Translations under genes and position numbers: made by a program
The notes under the pieces: model-generated
What the model was told of the DNA's origin: nothing
The model's database searches: none
The model's input: only the letters and a program-made list of their open reading frames with translations
From: Aquisalimonas sp007126095
GTDB taxonomy: Bacteria > Pseudomonadota > Gammaproteobacteria > Nitrococcales > Aquisalimonadaceae
NCBI RefSeq assembly: GCF_048323695.1
Contig: NZ_JBLWFT010000010.1
Location: forward strand, 51,443-115,442
Reading direction: 5' to 3'
Length of the DNA: 64,000 nt
Part shown: positions 45,307 to 54,600 of the stretch, piece after piece
Numbering within the stretch: position 1 is the first letter of the stretch
How the letters are laid out: every line of letters starts with the position of its first letter

Positions 45307-45506
45307 AATGCCCGCCTGCGGTGCAGACGCACCACGATGCGGCACCATTACACCTCCCTCGGAACCCTGCTCCCACCGGAACCGTCCGCCGCAGCCGAAC
45401 ACCCGGTTGTGAACGATCGTGGCCTGATTTGTGCACACGAGACGTCGGTACGACACGTGGCTACAATCAATGGCCGGGCACAACCAATAAGACGGCGGGG
45501 GCACCC

Positions 45507-46823
45507 ATGAATCAATGGCTCGACAAGCGCTTCGGTTTCACGGAACAGGGCAGTAACTGGCGCCAGGAGACGGTGGCCGGGGTCACGACGTTTCTGGCCA
45601 TGGCCTACATCCTCTTCGTCAACGCCTTCATCCTGGCGGATGCCGGCATGGACCCGGGCGCGGTGTTCGTAGCCACTGCCCTGTCCGCGGCACTGGCCTG
45701 CATCATCATGGGCCTGTGGGCCAACTACCCCATCGCGCTGGCACCGGGTATGGGGCTGAACGCGTTTTTTGCATACACGGTTGTGCTCGGCATGGGTGTG
45801 CCGTGGGAAACCGCGCTGGCCGGCGTGCTGGTCTCCGGGATCCTGTTCCTGATCCTGACCCTCAGCAAGGTGCGGGAGAAGATGATCAACGCCATCCCGC
45901 TGCAGCTGAAGATGGCGGCCGGCGCGGGTATCGGGCTGTTCATCGCCTTCATCGGCCTGAAGAACGCGGAGATCGTGGTGGAGTACGAGCCGACTCTGGT
46001 CACCCTGGGCAACCTCGGGGAACCGGCGCCGCTGCTCGCCATTGCCGGGGTTCTCATTACCGCCGCGCTGCTGGTCCGCCGCCTCCATGGCGCGGTGTTC
46101 TATGGCATCGTCGGCACCACGGTGCTCGGCATGATCATCGGCTTCGTGGCGCTGCCCGACGCCGTGGTGGACTCGGTCCCGAGCCTCGCACCCACGTTCG
46201 GCGTGGCCATCGTCCATCTGCCGGACATCCTCCTGGCGCCGGAGCTCTGGCTGGTGGTGTTCACCTTCCTGTTCGTGGACATCTTCGATACCGCCGGCAC
46301 GCTGATGGCGGTGGCGAACCAGGCCGGCTTCATCAAGGACAACAAGCTGCCCCGCGCCAGCCGTGCCATGGGCGCCGACTCCACCGCCACGGTGGTGGGC
46401 GCGGTGCTTGGCACCTCCACAACCACCGCCTACATCGAGTCGGCGGCGGGGGTGTCAGCTGGCGGGCGCACCGGGTTCACCTCGCTGGTGGTGGCCGCGC
46501 TGTTCCTGATCAGCCTGTTCTTCTCGCCGCTGCTGGAGATCTTCCTGGAGCACCCGGAGCTCACGTCACCGGCACTGATCATCGTCGGCGTGCTCATGGC
46601 GTCCGCGCTGGGGCATATCGACTGGAAGGCCCCGGAGTTCGCCATCCCGGCGTTCGTGACGGTGATCGCCATGCCGCTGACGTTCAGCATCGCCACCGGG
46701 CTCGCCATGGGCTTCGTGCTCTACCCGCTGACCATGGTCTTCAGTGGCCGCGCGAAAGAGGTGCACCCGCTGGTGTACGTGCTGTTCGTGGTCTGCCTGA
46801 TCTACTTCATCTGGGGCGCCTGA
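45507..46823 (+). CDS. AzgA-family purine permease (first copy)
   Basis: A 438-residue inner-membrane carrier of the AzgA subgroup of NCS2-related transporters (hypoxanthine, guanine, adenine). It has VAGVTTFLAMAYILFVNAFI, the family motif ALAPGMGLNAFFAYTVVLGM, VDIFDTAGTLMAVANQAGFI, LGTSTTTAYIESAAGVSAGG and FSIATGLAMGFVLYPLTMVF. ATG at 45507 (MNQWLDKRFGFTEQG) fits the family start; the open frame upstream runs through the maeB end and is not coding. No TGTATACA site was seen before it. It converges on the lipoprotein gene with one base between stops. Confidence 0.93.
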   Translation: MNQWLDKRFGFTEQGSNWRQETVAGVTTFLAMAYILFVNAFILADAGMDPGAVFVATALSAALACIIMGLWANYPIALAPGMGLNAFFAYTVVLGMGVPWETALAGVLVSGILFLILTLSKVREKMINAIPLQLKMAAGAGIGLFIAFIGLKNAEIVVEYEPTLVTLGNLGEPAPLLAIAGVLITAALLVRRLHGAVFYGIVGTTVLGMIIGFVALPDAVVDSVPSLAPTFGVAIVHLPDILLAPELWLVVFTFLFVDIFDTAGTLMAVANQAGFIKDNKLPRASRAMGADSTATVVGAVLGTSTTTAYIESAAGVSAGGRTGFTSLVVAALFLISLFFSPLLEIFLEHPELTSPALIIVGVLMASALGHIDWKAPEFAIPAFVTVIAMPLTFSIATGLAMGFVLYPLTMVFSGRAKEVHPLVYVLFVVCLIYFIWGA

Positions 46824-46824
46824 C

Positions 46825-47490
46825 TCAGCCCACGGGCTGACACGCGCCGGACGCCGGATCGAAAAGGTAGCGCCGACTTTCGATCTCCACCAACAAGCGG
46901 CCGTCGTACCAGACCAGGGGCTCCTGGTAGGGCGGCCGCTCCGCTTCCCGGGCGTTGTCTTCCGTGACGCAGTGATCCACCGGCAGGGCCGTCTCGGCGA
47001 CGGTCGCCGCCAGGGACTCGCGGTCGACCACGTTGACGACCTGACCCTCCGCCGGCCCTTCCAGAATGAACGCCACGAAGCGGCCCTGGTCGCTCCACTG
47101 CCACAATCCCACGGAACCGCCGTACTGAAACGCCGCCGGGTGCCAGCGCCCCTGCTCCAGTGACTTGAGCCAACCGGCGCCGTGCGCGGCACCGGTGGTG
47201 GTCACGGCCAGCCACTCGCCGTCCGCCGACAGGGCGGCATCAAGGATGCGCTCCGACGCGCCAAAGGCCGCGTCCGAGTCGACATTGATCTGTGACGGGA
47301 TATCGGCGCTTTCCGCCAGGGTTTCGCCGTCAGCCGTCTGTACCCGGTCTTCATCCACGGAAAGGGGCGCCTGCCGCTGGCTTGCCTCATCGGCCGTGAC
47401 GCGGTCGCCACGGTCCTGGCCTGCACAGGCTGCCAGCCCCAGGGCTGCAACAATGGCCGCGCCGGCCCGGATTGTTCGTCCTCTGATCAC
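46825..47490 (-). CDS. Lipoprotein of unknown function, coupled to bhcR
   Basis: A 221-residue protein with a lipoprotein signal (IRAGAAIVAALGLAACAGQD). The body is acidic and contains a beta-rich section (LSADGEWLAVTTTGAAHGAG, LWQWSDQGRFVAFILEGPAE) that resembles propeller-like repeats but is too short to assign. The ATG overlaps the bhcR stop (ATGA), so it is co-translated with the regulator. Function is unknown. Confidence 0.7.
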   Translation of the reverse strand: MIRGRTIRAGAAIVAALGLAACAGQDRGDRVTADEASQRQAPLSVDEDRVQTADGETLAESADIPSQINVDSDAAFGASERILDAALSADGEWLAVTTTGAAHGAGWLKSLEQGRWHPAAFQYGGSVGLWQWSDQGRFVAFILEGPAEGQVVNVVDRESLAATVAETALPVDHCVTEDNAREAERPPYQEPLVWYDGRLLVEIESRRYLFDPASGACQPVG

Positions 47491-48347
47491 GCCTGCTCTC
47501 CCGTTGATTCTGCGGTCATGCGCGCGGGCAACAGCCCGCCGATGTTGTCGGTCACCTCGTCCGCGGCGTCACGCACCAGCGGCCCGAGCTGATCCAGTAC
47601 GGCATCCGGCAATCGAGCGGCCAGCCCCGAGATGGAGATCCCGGCGATCGCCTCACCGTACTCGTTGAATACCGGCGCGGCCAGACAACGCATGCCCGTG
47701 GTGCTTTCCTCGTCATCCACGGCCCAGCCCCGCTCACGGGTCCGCACCAGATCCGCGAACAGGGCCTCTGCCGTGGTCAGCGTGGTCTCGGTGAACGCCG
47801 GCAACCCCTTCTCCGTGATAATGGCGCGCACGTCCTGCTCACTGCGTTCGGCCAGCAACGCCTTGCCGATGCCGGAGGCGTGCATGTGGCCACGTGTACC
47901 CGGACGAAAGAACGCGCGGATCGGCTTGTGGGTCTCGATCTGGGAGACGAAGACCACATCGCTGCCGTCCTGAATGGCCATGTTGGAGGTCTCCCCGCTC
48001 GCCTCCATGAGCCGGCGCATCACCGGGCGCCCGGCCTCCAGGTAGTTGGTCCGACGCAGGAAGGCGCTGCCGATCCGGAACGTCTCCACGCCGATGGACC
48101 AGGTCTGCGCCTCTTCGTCGAAGGTCACCATGTCACGCTGCTGCAGCGTGACCAGCAGGCGGTAGGCAGTGGTGGGTGCGATGTTGGCGTCCAGCCCGAT
48201 CTCGGTGAGCGTCATCTCGTCCTGCTCTGCCAGCAGCGTCAGCAGCCGCAGCCCCCGGTCCAGGGCCTGCACGGTGCCGGTGGCGTCCTGCGGCCGGTCA
48301 CTCCGAGGCCGGCCACGCTTGCGCCGGCGTTCCCGTTCATCAGCCAT
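47487..48347 (-). CDS. bhcR: IclR-family regulator of the beta-hydroxyaspartate cycle
   Basis: A 286-residue IclR protein. The winged helix (ALDRGLRLLTLLAEQDEMTL, IGLDANIAPTTAYRLLVTLQ) is followed by an IclR effector domain (AFFRPGTRGHMHASGIGKAL, WAVDDEESTTGMRCLAAPVF, AIAGISISGLAARLP). It is divergent from bhcABCD, the same arrangement as bhcR in Paracoccus, where BhcR senses glyoxylate. Palindromes between the two genes are its likely binding sites. Assignment rests on context as much as on sequence. Confidence 0.88.
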   Translation of the reverse strand: MADERERRRKRGRPRSDRPQDATGTVQALDRGLRLLTLLAEQDEMTLTEIGLDANIAPTTAYRLLVTLQQRDMVTFDEEAQTWSIGVETFRIGSAFLRRTNYLEAGRPVMRRLMEASGETSNMAIQDGSDVVFVSQIETHKPIRAFFRPGTRGHMHASGIGKALLAERSEQDVRAIITEKGLPAFTETTLTTAEALFADLVRTRERGWAVDDEESTTGMRCLAAPVFNEYGEAIAGISISGLAARLPDAVLDQLGPLVRDAADEVTDNIGGLLPARMTAESTGEQA

Positions 48348-48466
48348 GATTCTCCCCCTTTCATGCCGAACGGAATTTTTCGCACACCACCAACACGGCG
48401 TGGCCGAAAAACCCGTTTTTCTTCCTCACTCAGCACCCTACCCATTTTCTTGCCTTAATGAAATAG

Positions 48467-48495
48467 TTTTCCGAAAAAATTGGAAATCTTTTCCA
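48467..48495. promoter_or_regulatory. Putative BhcR operators
   Basis: TTTTCCGAAAA at 48467-48477 and TGGAAATCTTTTCCA at 48481-48495, two adjacent palindromes before bhcA in the bhcR-bhcA intergenic region. Confidence 0.6.
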
Positions 48496-48536
48496 TTTCT
48501 CTAACATGGAGTCAGAAACAAATCGGAGGAGATGTC

Positions 48537-49727
48537 ATGGAAAACCAGAACCCCGTCTTCATCCCGGGGCCGACGAATATTCCCGAGCGCCTGCGCAAAG
48601 CCATGAGCGTGCCCACCTGGGATCACCGCTCGCAGGAGTTCGGCCGCATGTTCGTGCCGCTGCTGCAGGACCTGAAACAACCCTTCGGCACCACCCGGGG
48701 CGACGTGGCCGTGTTCACCGCCAGCGGCACCGGCGGCTGGGAGACGGCCATCACCAACACCCTCTCCCCCGGCGACACGGTGCTGGCGGCGCGCTACGGC
48801 ATGTTCTCCCACCGCTGGATCGATCTGTGCGAGCGCCACGGACTGGACGTGAAGGTGATCGACTGCGAGTGGGGTGAAGGCGCCCCCATCGCCGCCTATC
48901 GCGACGCCCTGGCGGCGGACACCGATCACCGCATCAAGGCGGTGCTCACCGTCCACAATGAGACGGCCACCGGCGTACGCAGCGACGTGCGCGCGGTGCG
49001 CGAAGCCATGGATGCGGCAGACCACCCGGCCATGCTGTTCGTCGACGGCGTGAGCTCCATCGGCTCCATGGAATTCCGCATGGACGACTGGGGCGTGGAC
49101 ATGGCCGTGGCCGGCTCCCAGAAAGGTTTCATGCTCGCCACCGGTCTCGCCATCGTCGCCGCCAGCCCGAAGGCGCAGGCGGCCATGGAGACGGCACGGC
49201 TACCGCGTTGCTATTTCGACCTGCGCGACATGCTCGCTGCCGGCGGCAAGGGTTCCTACCCCTATACCCCGGCCATCGGCCTGATCGAGGGATTGCGCGA
49301 GAGCATGAACATGCTGCTTGCCGAAGGCCTGGAGAACGTTCATGCCCGCCACTTCCGCATCGCCGAAGGGGTCCGCCGCGCCGTGGCCGCCTGGGGCATG
49401 GAAGTGTGTGCGCGGCACCCGGAGCTCAACTCCGATACGGTCACCGCGATCATGGTCCCGGACGGGTTCGACAGCACCGAGCTGGTCAACTATGCCAACG
49501 AGACCTACGGCGTGAGTTTCGGCATCGGCCTTGGCCAGGTCGCGGGGCAGCTGTTCCGGATCGGCCACCTGGGACAGATGAGCGACGTGATGGCTCTGTC
49601 CGGCATCGCCACCGCCGAGATGGCCATGAAGGACCTGGGCTACCCCATCGAGCTGGGCAGCGGCGTGGCCGCAGCTCAAGAGTACTACCGGGCGAACAGC
49701 GCGGTGGCCCAGCGCAAGACCGCCTGA
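48537..49727 (+). CDS. bhcA: Aspartate-glyoxylate aminotransferase
   Basis: A 396-residue PLP enzyme of the serine-glyoxylate aminotransferase fold. In the beta-hydroxyaspartate cycle it moves the amino group of aspartate to glyoxylate, giving glycine and oxaloacetate. Motifs are PVFIPGPTNIPERLRKAMSV, FTASGTGGWETAITNTLSPG, ETATGVRSDVRAVRE, VDGVSSIGSMEFRMDDWGVD and the PLP lysine in AVAGSQKGFMLATGL. CGGAGGAG precedes ATG 48537. It is the first gene of bhcABCD, and the complete four-gene set in canonical order supports this role over plain serine-glyoxylate transamination. Confidence 0.93.
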   Translation: MENQNPVFIPGPTNIPERLRKAMSVPTWDHRSQEFGRMFVPLLQDLKQPFGTTRGDVAVFTASGTGGWETAITNTLSPGDTVLAARYGMFSHRWIDLCERHGLDVKVIDCEWGEGAPIAAYRDALAADTDHRIKAVLTVHNETATGVRSDVRAVREAMDAADHPAMLFVDGVSSIGSMEFRMDDWGVDMAVAGSQKGFMLATGLAIVAASPKAQAAMETARLPRCYFDLRDMLAAGGKGSYPYTPAIGLIEGLRESMNMLLAEGLENVHARHFRIAEGVRRAVAAWGMEVCARHPELNSDTVTAIMVPDGFDSTELVNYANETYGVSFGIGLGQVAGQLFRIGHLGQMSDVMALSGIATAEMAMKDLGYPIELGSGVAAAQEYYRANSAVAQRKTA

Positions 49728-49768
49728 TCCGGGCCCGTCCACGGGCAACAACCAGGGAGTTGCCAGCC

Positions 49769-50722
49769 ATGTACATACCCAGTTTCGACGATGCCAGGGC
49801 TGCTCACGAGCGCATCAAGCCGTGGATCCACCGCACGCCGGTGCTCACCAGCGAGACGCTGGACCGCATGAGCGGCGCCCGGCTGTTCTTCAAGTGCGAG
49901 AACCTGCAGAAAGCGGGGGCATTCAAGGTGCGCGGCGCCACCAACGCGGTGTTCAGCCTCACGGACGAAGAGGCAGCCCGCGGCGTGGCCACGCACTCCT
50001 CGGGCAACCACGCCCTGTCGCTGAGCCGCGCCGCCGGCTGCCGCGGCATTCCGGGCACGGTGATCATGCCGGAGACGGCGAGCCGCGCGAAGATGCGCGC
50101 GGTGGAGGGCTACGGCGGCGAGATCATCACCTGCAAGCCCAGCCTGGAGGCGCGCGAGCGCACGCTGAACGATCTCGTGGAGCGTACCGGCGCCAACTTC
50201 GTGCACCCGTACAACGACCATCGCGTCATCGCCGGCCAGGCCACCTGCTCACTGGAGCTGAACGAGGACGCCGGCCCCCTGGATGCCGTGGTCGCACCCA
50301 TCGGTGGCGGCGGCATGATCAGCGGCACGTCGCTGACCATCTCCAGCATCGCGCCGGATACGCGCATCTACGCCGCCGAACCGAAGAACGCGGACGACGC
50401 CTACCGCTCCTTCAAGGCGGGCTACATCATCGAGGACGACGCCCCGGACACCGTTGCCGACGGGCTCAAGGTCTCCCTGCGCGACCTGAGCTGGCACTTC
50501 GTTTCCAGCTACGTCACCGACATCCTGCTGACCACCGAGGAGGAGATCATCGACGCCATGCGGCTGGTATGGGAGCGCATGAAAATCGTCATCGAGCCCT
50601 CCAGCGCGGTGGCGGTGGCCGCCATTCTCAAGAACCCCGACGTATTCCGCGGCCAGCGGGTGGGCGTGATTCTCACCGGCGGCAACGTGGACATGTACAA
50701 GCTGCCCTGGCTCGCGAAGTGA
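49769..50722 (+). CDS. bhcB: beta-Hydroxyaspartate dehydratase
   Basis: A 317-residue PLP enzyme of the serine/threonine dehydratase fold. It dehydrates erythro-3-hydroxyaspartate to iminosuccinate. Motifs are FFKCENLQKAGAFKVRGATN with the PLP lysine, VATHSSGNHALSLSRAA, the phosphate-binding glycine loop APIGGGGMISGTSL and GVILTGGNVDM. ATG at 49769 has AGGGAGTTGCC upstream; the open frame reaching back to 49208 lies inside bhcA. Without context it would be called threonine dehydratase or serine racemase. Confidence 0.93.
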   Translation: MYIPSFDDARAAHERIKPWIHRTPVLTSETLDRMSGARLFFKCENLQKAGAFKVRGATNAVFSLTDEEAARGVATHSSGNHALSLSRAAGCRGIPGTVIMPETASRAKMRAVEGYGGEIITCKPSLEARERTLNDLVERTGANFVHPYNDHRVIAGQATCSLELNEDAGPLDAVVAPIGGGGMISGTSLTISSIAPDTRIYAAEPKNADDAYRSFKAGYIIEDDAPDTVADGLKVSLRDLSWHFVSSYVTDILLTTEEEIIDAMRLVWERMKIVIEPSSAVAVAAILKNPDVFRGQRVGVILTGGNVDMYKLPWLAK

Positions 50723-50759
50723 GCCCCGCGGCATCCCCATAAGGAAGAGGAGAAACGCC

Positions 50760-51878
50760 ATGAGCACCAATGTCCCCGCCCTCGTGGGCACCCCTGTTGA
50801 AGACGTCCTCACCCCCTGCCTGCTGGTGGATCTGGACGCCTACGAACGCAACGTTGAACGGATGGCGAACTACATCAACGGCCAGGGGCTGCGCCACCGG
50901 GCGCACGCCAAGACGCACAAGTCCCCCAACATCGCCCTGGACCAGATCGCCCATGGCGCGGTCGGCGTGTGCTGCCAGAAGGTCAGCGAGGCCGAGGCCA
51001 TGGTCAACGGCGGCGTGCGCGACGTGCTGGTCTCGAACCAGGTCATCCAGCCCGCCATGATCGACCGTCTGGCCGCCCTCGCCCGCCAGGCACGCGTGCT
51101 GGTGTGCGTGGACGACATGGACAACATCGACCAGATCAACGCCGCCGCCCTGCGTTACAAGGCCCCCATCGAAGTGCTGGTGGAGGTGGACGTGGGCGCC
51201 GGCCGCTGCGGCGTGGCGCCCGGCGATGCCGCGGTGCCGCTGGCGAAACGCATCGCCGCCTCCGAGGGGCTGCGCTTCGCCGGCCTCCAGGCCTACCAGG
51301 GCAAGGCGCAGCATGTGCACGACTTCGACGAGCGCAAGGGCAGGATCGACGAGGCCATCGCCGCGGTGAAGCACACCGTGGAGTTGCTGAGGGCCGAGAA
51401 CCTGGAATGCGACATCGTCGCCGGGGCTGGCACCGGCACCTACACCTTCGAGGGCGAGAGCGGCGTGTACAACGAGCTCCAGTGCGGCTCCTACGTCTTC
51501 ATGGACGCCGATTACCAGCGCATCAAGATGCAGGACGGCCGCCACATCGACGACTTCGAGAACAGCCTGTTCATCTACTCCACGGTGATGAGCAAGACCA
51601 AGGCGGAAAAGGCCATCTGCGACGCCGGCCTCAAGGCCCAGAGCGTGGACTCCGGCGTGGCCGTGGTGTTCGGCCGGGACGACATTGAGTACATCGGCGC
51701 CTCGGACGAGCACGGCGTCATCAAGGACCCGGACAACGTGCTGCGCCTGGGCGAGAAGCTCAAGCTGGTGCCCGGCCACTGCGACCCGACGGTCAACATC
51801 TACGACTGGTACGTGGGTGTGCGCAATGGCCGCGTTGAATGCCTGTGGCCCATCACCGGCCGCGGCATGTGCCTGTAA
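50760..51878 (+). CDS. bhcC: beta-Hydroxyaspartate aldolase
   Basis: A 372-residue PLP enzyme of the D-threonine aldolase/alanine racemase-like fold. It condenses glycine and glyoxylate to erythro-3-hydroxyaspartate, the carbon-fixing step of the cycle. Motifs are TPCLLVDLDAYERNVERMAN, the PLP lysine in HRAHAKTHKSPNIA, LVEVDVGAGRCGVAPGDAA and LQCGSYVFMDADYQRI. The C-terminal metal-site region includes LVPGHCDPTVNIYDWYVGV. AGGAAGAGGAG precedes the start. Confidence 0.93.
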   Translation: MSTNVPALVGTPVEDVLTPCLLVDLDAYERNVERMANYINGQGLRHRAHAKTHKSPNIALDQIAHGAVGVCCQKVSEAEAMVNGGVRDVLVSNQVIQPAMIDRLAALARQARVLVCVDDMDNIDQINAAALRYKAPIEVLVEVDVGAGRCGVAPGDAAVPLAKRIAASEGLRFAGLQAYQGKAQHVHDFDERKGRIDEAIAAVKHTVELLRAENLECDIVAGAGTGTYTFEGESGVYNELQCGSYVFMDADYQRIKMQDGRHIDDFENSLFIYSTVMSKTKAEKAICDAGLKAQSVDSGVAVVFGRDDIEYIGASDEHGVIKDPDNVLRLGEKLKLVPGHCDPTVNIYDWYVGVRNGRVECLWPITGRGMCL

Positions 51879-51895
51879 AGGCAAGGAGCGAAACC

Positions 51896-52861
51896 ATGCA
51901 GATTGTATCCGAAGAGGCGGTAAAGGCAGCGGTGAGCCGTGCGGACGCTTTCACCGCGGTGGAATCCGTCTTCGCCGCCATGGCCACGGGGCAGGCCTGG
52001 AACTTCCCCGTGGTCCGCGAGGCCATCGGCCACGCCGATGCGCTGTACGGCTTCAAGTCCGGGTTCGATCGCGACCACATGGCGCTCGGGGTGAAATCCG
52101 GCGGTTACTGGCCCGGCAACGCGGCCCGGGGGCTGACCAACCACCAGTCGACGGTGCTGCTGTTCGACCCGGACACCGGCCAGCCGCGCGCCCTGGTGGG
52201 CGGCAATTACCTGACGGCGGTGCGCACGGCCGCCGCCAGCGCCGTCTCCATTCACCATCTGGCGCGCCCCGACGTGAAGACCCTGGGCATCGTCGGCGCC
52301 GGCCACCAGGCCCCGTTCCAGCTCCGTGCCGCCGTGGAGCAGCGCCCCATTGAGCGGGTGGTGGCCTGGAACCGCAGCCCGGAACGGCTGGAAGGCCTGC
52401 GCGAAGCCGCCCAGGCCATGGGCCTGCCCTTCGAGGCGCTGGACCGGGACACCCTGTGTGAGCAGGCGGACGTGATCATCACCATCACCTCCTGCTTCGA
52501 ACCCCTGCTCACCAGTGAGCAGATCCGCCCCGGCACGCATATCGCGTGCATGGGCACGGACACCGCCGGCAAGCAGGAGATCGACCCGGCCATTCTCACT
52601 GGCGCCGAGGTGTTCACCGACGACCCGACCCAGGCGGCCACCATCGGCGAGTGCCAGCATGCAGTGGCTCAGGGGCACATCCACCGGGATGCCATCCGCC
52701 CCATCGGCAGGGTCACCGGCGACCCGGGCAGCTTCCGCCGCAGTGCCGAGGCCATCACCGTGTTCGACGGCACCGGGGTCGGTCTGCAGGATCTTGCCGT
52801 AGCGCGAGTGGCCGTGGAGCGGGCCGCCGAGGCCGGCACCGCGACACGGATCGACCTGTAA
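51896..52861 (+). CDS. bhcD: Iminosuccinate reductase
   Basis: A 321-residue member of the ornithine cyclodeaminase/mu-crystallin family. In this operon it reduces iminosuccinate to L-aspartate with NAD(P)H, closing the cycle. Motifs are YGFKSGFDRDHMALGVKSGG, VGGNYLTAVRTAAASAVSI, the Rossmann motif LGIVGAGHQAPFQLRAAVEQ and GTHIACMGTDTAGKQEIDPA. ATG at 51896 follows AAGGAGCGAAACC, 17 bases after bhcC. It is the last gene of bhcABCD. Confidence 0.93.
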   Translation: MQIVSEEAVKAAVSRADAFTAVESVFAAMATGQAWNFPVVREAIGHADALYGFKSGFDRDHMALGVKSGGYWPGNAARGLTNHQSTVLLFDPDTGQPRALVGGNYLTAVRTAAASAVSIHHLARPDVKTLGIVGAGHQAPFQLRAAVEQRPIERVVAWNRSPERLEGLREAAQAMGLPFEALDRDTLCEQADVIITITSCFEPLLTSEQIRPGTHIACMGTDTAGKQEIDPAILTGAEVFTDDPTQAATIGECQHAVAQGHIHRDAIRPIGRVTGDPGSFRRSAEAITVFDGTGVGLQDLAVARVAVERAAEAGTATRIDL

Positions 52862-53150
52862 CACCCGGACGCACCCTTCCCCTTGGCACAAGGACGTGCC
52901 ACCTGTTTCTCCACCCCGCCGCATACCAGCCCCCGGTCGTTCGCGGCCGCGTGCCTGCAGCGAGTGCCTGCCCCGGATCACCCCCTATGATCAGACGGAC
53001 AAAACCGCTTAGGTGTCATGCCAAACCGTCGTTGTAAAGGGGTTGCCTGTGCCTGTGTATACATGCTTTTATGCCAATCTAGTACACAATTAATGACATC
53101 GACTGTGAACGATGTGAATCAGGCACATACAAGAACCTCGGAGGAGAGCC
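52862..53150. other. Intergenic region between bhcD and AzgA gene, with operators
   Basis: 289 bases without a gene. GTGTATACAT (53055-53064) matches the GntR-type operator and AGTACACAAT (53081-53090) is a weaker one. TCGGAGGAGAGCC is the ribosome site of the next gene. Confidence 0.6.
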
Positions 53151-54509
53151 ATGAGTTCCCCGGATACCGCAACGCAGACGGCCGCAGACGGCCGACCGGC
53201 ACAGGGTGGGCTGGACGCCTTTTTCGGCCTGACCGAGAACGGCACCACTATCCGCACCGAGATCATGGCTGGCGTGGCGACCTTTCTCGCCGGCATGTAC
53301 ATCATCGTCGTCAACCCGGCCATTCTCAGTGACGCCGGCATTCCCTTTTCCGCGGGGCTCACGGCCACGGTCATCATCAGCTTCCTGGGCAGCCTCGCCA
53401 TGGGGCTGTACGCCCGCAACCCGATTCTCATCGCGCCCGGCATGGGCATGAACGCGCTGTTCACCTACACCCTTGTGGAAGGCGCGGGCGTGCCGCTGGA
53501 AATCGCGCTGGGGTGCGTGTTCTGGTCCGGGGTAATCTTCGTGATCCTGGCGGTGTTCAATGTGCGCCAGATCATCGTCGACGCCATTCCGGCGAACATG
53601 CGCTACGCCATCACCTGCGGCATCGGGCTGTTCATCACCTTCATCGGGCTGAAGAATGCCGGCTTCATCGTCAGCAACCCGGCCACGCTGGTGAGCATGG
53701 CGGACCTCGGTCCGTCCGTACTCACCTTTCTCGCCGGCCTGGCGCTGACGGGCGCGTTCGTCGCCCGCAAGGTTCCGGGGGCGCTGGTGCTCGGCATCGC
53801 CGCGACCACGCTGCTGGCCATCCCGCTGGGCCGCATGTGGGGAGCCGACACTGCCGTGGTATGGGACGGCCTGGTGGCCGGCCCGGACTTCAGCTTCATG
53901 TTCCAGGTAGACGTCATCGGCGCGCTCAACTACGCGTTCTGGCCGTTCATCTTCGTGATGCTGTTCACCAACTTCTTCGACGCCCTGTCCTGCTTCATGG
54001 GCCTGTCCGAAGCGGCCGGGCTGAAGGACAAGGACGGCAACCCGCGCAACCTGAAGCAGTCCATGTCCGTGGATGCCTTCTCGTCGATCATTGCCGCCCC
54101 GCTCGGCACCAGCGCGGCGCAGACGTTCATCGAATCGGGCGCCGGCGTGGCCCAGGGCGGCCGGACCGGACTGGTGGCGGTAACCATCGCACTGCTGTTC
54201 CTGCCGTTCCTGTTCCTGTCGCCGCTGCTTGAGCTGGTGCCGGCCATTGCCACCTCCACGGTGCTGGTGCTGGTGGGCCTGTTCATGCTGGCGCCGGTGA
54301 AGAAAGTGGAGTGGGAGCGCTACGACGAGGCCATTCCGGCGTTCCTGGCGGTGATTCTCATGCCGCTGACGTACTCCATCACCATGGGCATCGCCTACGG
54401 CTTTCTCAGCTACGTGGTGATCAAGGTGCTCACCGGCCGCATCAGCGACGTGAAACCGGCCATGCTGGTGGTCGCCGCCCTGTGTGTACTGATGCTGGCA
54501 ACGGTGTAA
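53151..54509 (+). CDS. AzgA-family purine permease (second copy)
   Basis: A 452-residue inner-membrane carrier of the AzgA subgroup, clearly diverged from the copy at 45507. It has VATFLAGMYIIVVNPAILSD, ILIAPGMGMNALFTYTLVEG, FFDALSCFMGLSEAAGLKDK, LGTSAAQTFIESGAGVAQGG and YSITMGIAYGFLSYVVIKVL. The operator upstream and guaD directly after it suggest import of guanine, hypoxanthine or related bases. Strong ribosome site GGAGGAG. Confidence 0.94.
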   Translation: MSSPDTATQTAADGRPAQGGLDAFFGLTENGTTIRTEIMAGVATFLAGMYIIVVNPAILSDAGIPFSAGLTATVIISFLGSLAMGLYARNPILIAPGMGMNALFTYTLVEGAGVPLEIALGCVFWSGVIFVILAVFNVRQIIVDAIPANMRYAITCGIGLFITFIGLKNAGFIVSNPATLVSMADLGPSVLTFLAGLALTGAFVARKVPGALVLGIAATTLLAIPLGRMWGADTAVVWDGLVAGPDFSFMFQVDVIGALNYAFWPFIFVMLFTNFFDALSCFMGLSEAAGLKDKDGNPRNLKQSMSVDAFSSIIAAPLGTSAAQTFIESGAGVAQGGRTGLVAVTIALLFLPFLFLSPLLELVPAIATSTVLVLVGLFMLAPVKKVEWERYDEAIPAFLAVILMPLTYSITMGIAYGFLSYVVIKVLTGRISDVKPAMLVVAALCVLMLATV

Positions 54510-54523
54510 CACTGGAACGAAAC

Positions 54524-54533
54524 TTGTATACAG
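54524..54533. promoter_or_regulatory. GntR-type operator upstream of guaD-xdhABC
   Basis: TTGTATACAG between the permease stop and the guaD start, 77 bases before guaD. Confidence 0.7.
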
Positions 54534-54600
54534 AAACCCTGTACGGTTTGCGGCGGTCAACACTGTGAGCGCCGCAAACCGTCGAAGCAACGGGAGAGCC

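Noticed and set aside
48537..52861. bhcABCD read as serine-glyoxylate aminotransferase, threonine dehydratase, D-threonine aldolase and ornithine cyclodeaminase
   Set aside because: Each label fits singly, but the four folds in this exact order with a divergent IclR gene match the beta-hydroxyaspartate cycle much better.
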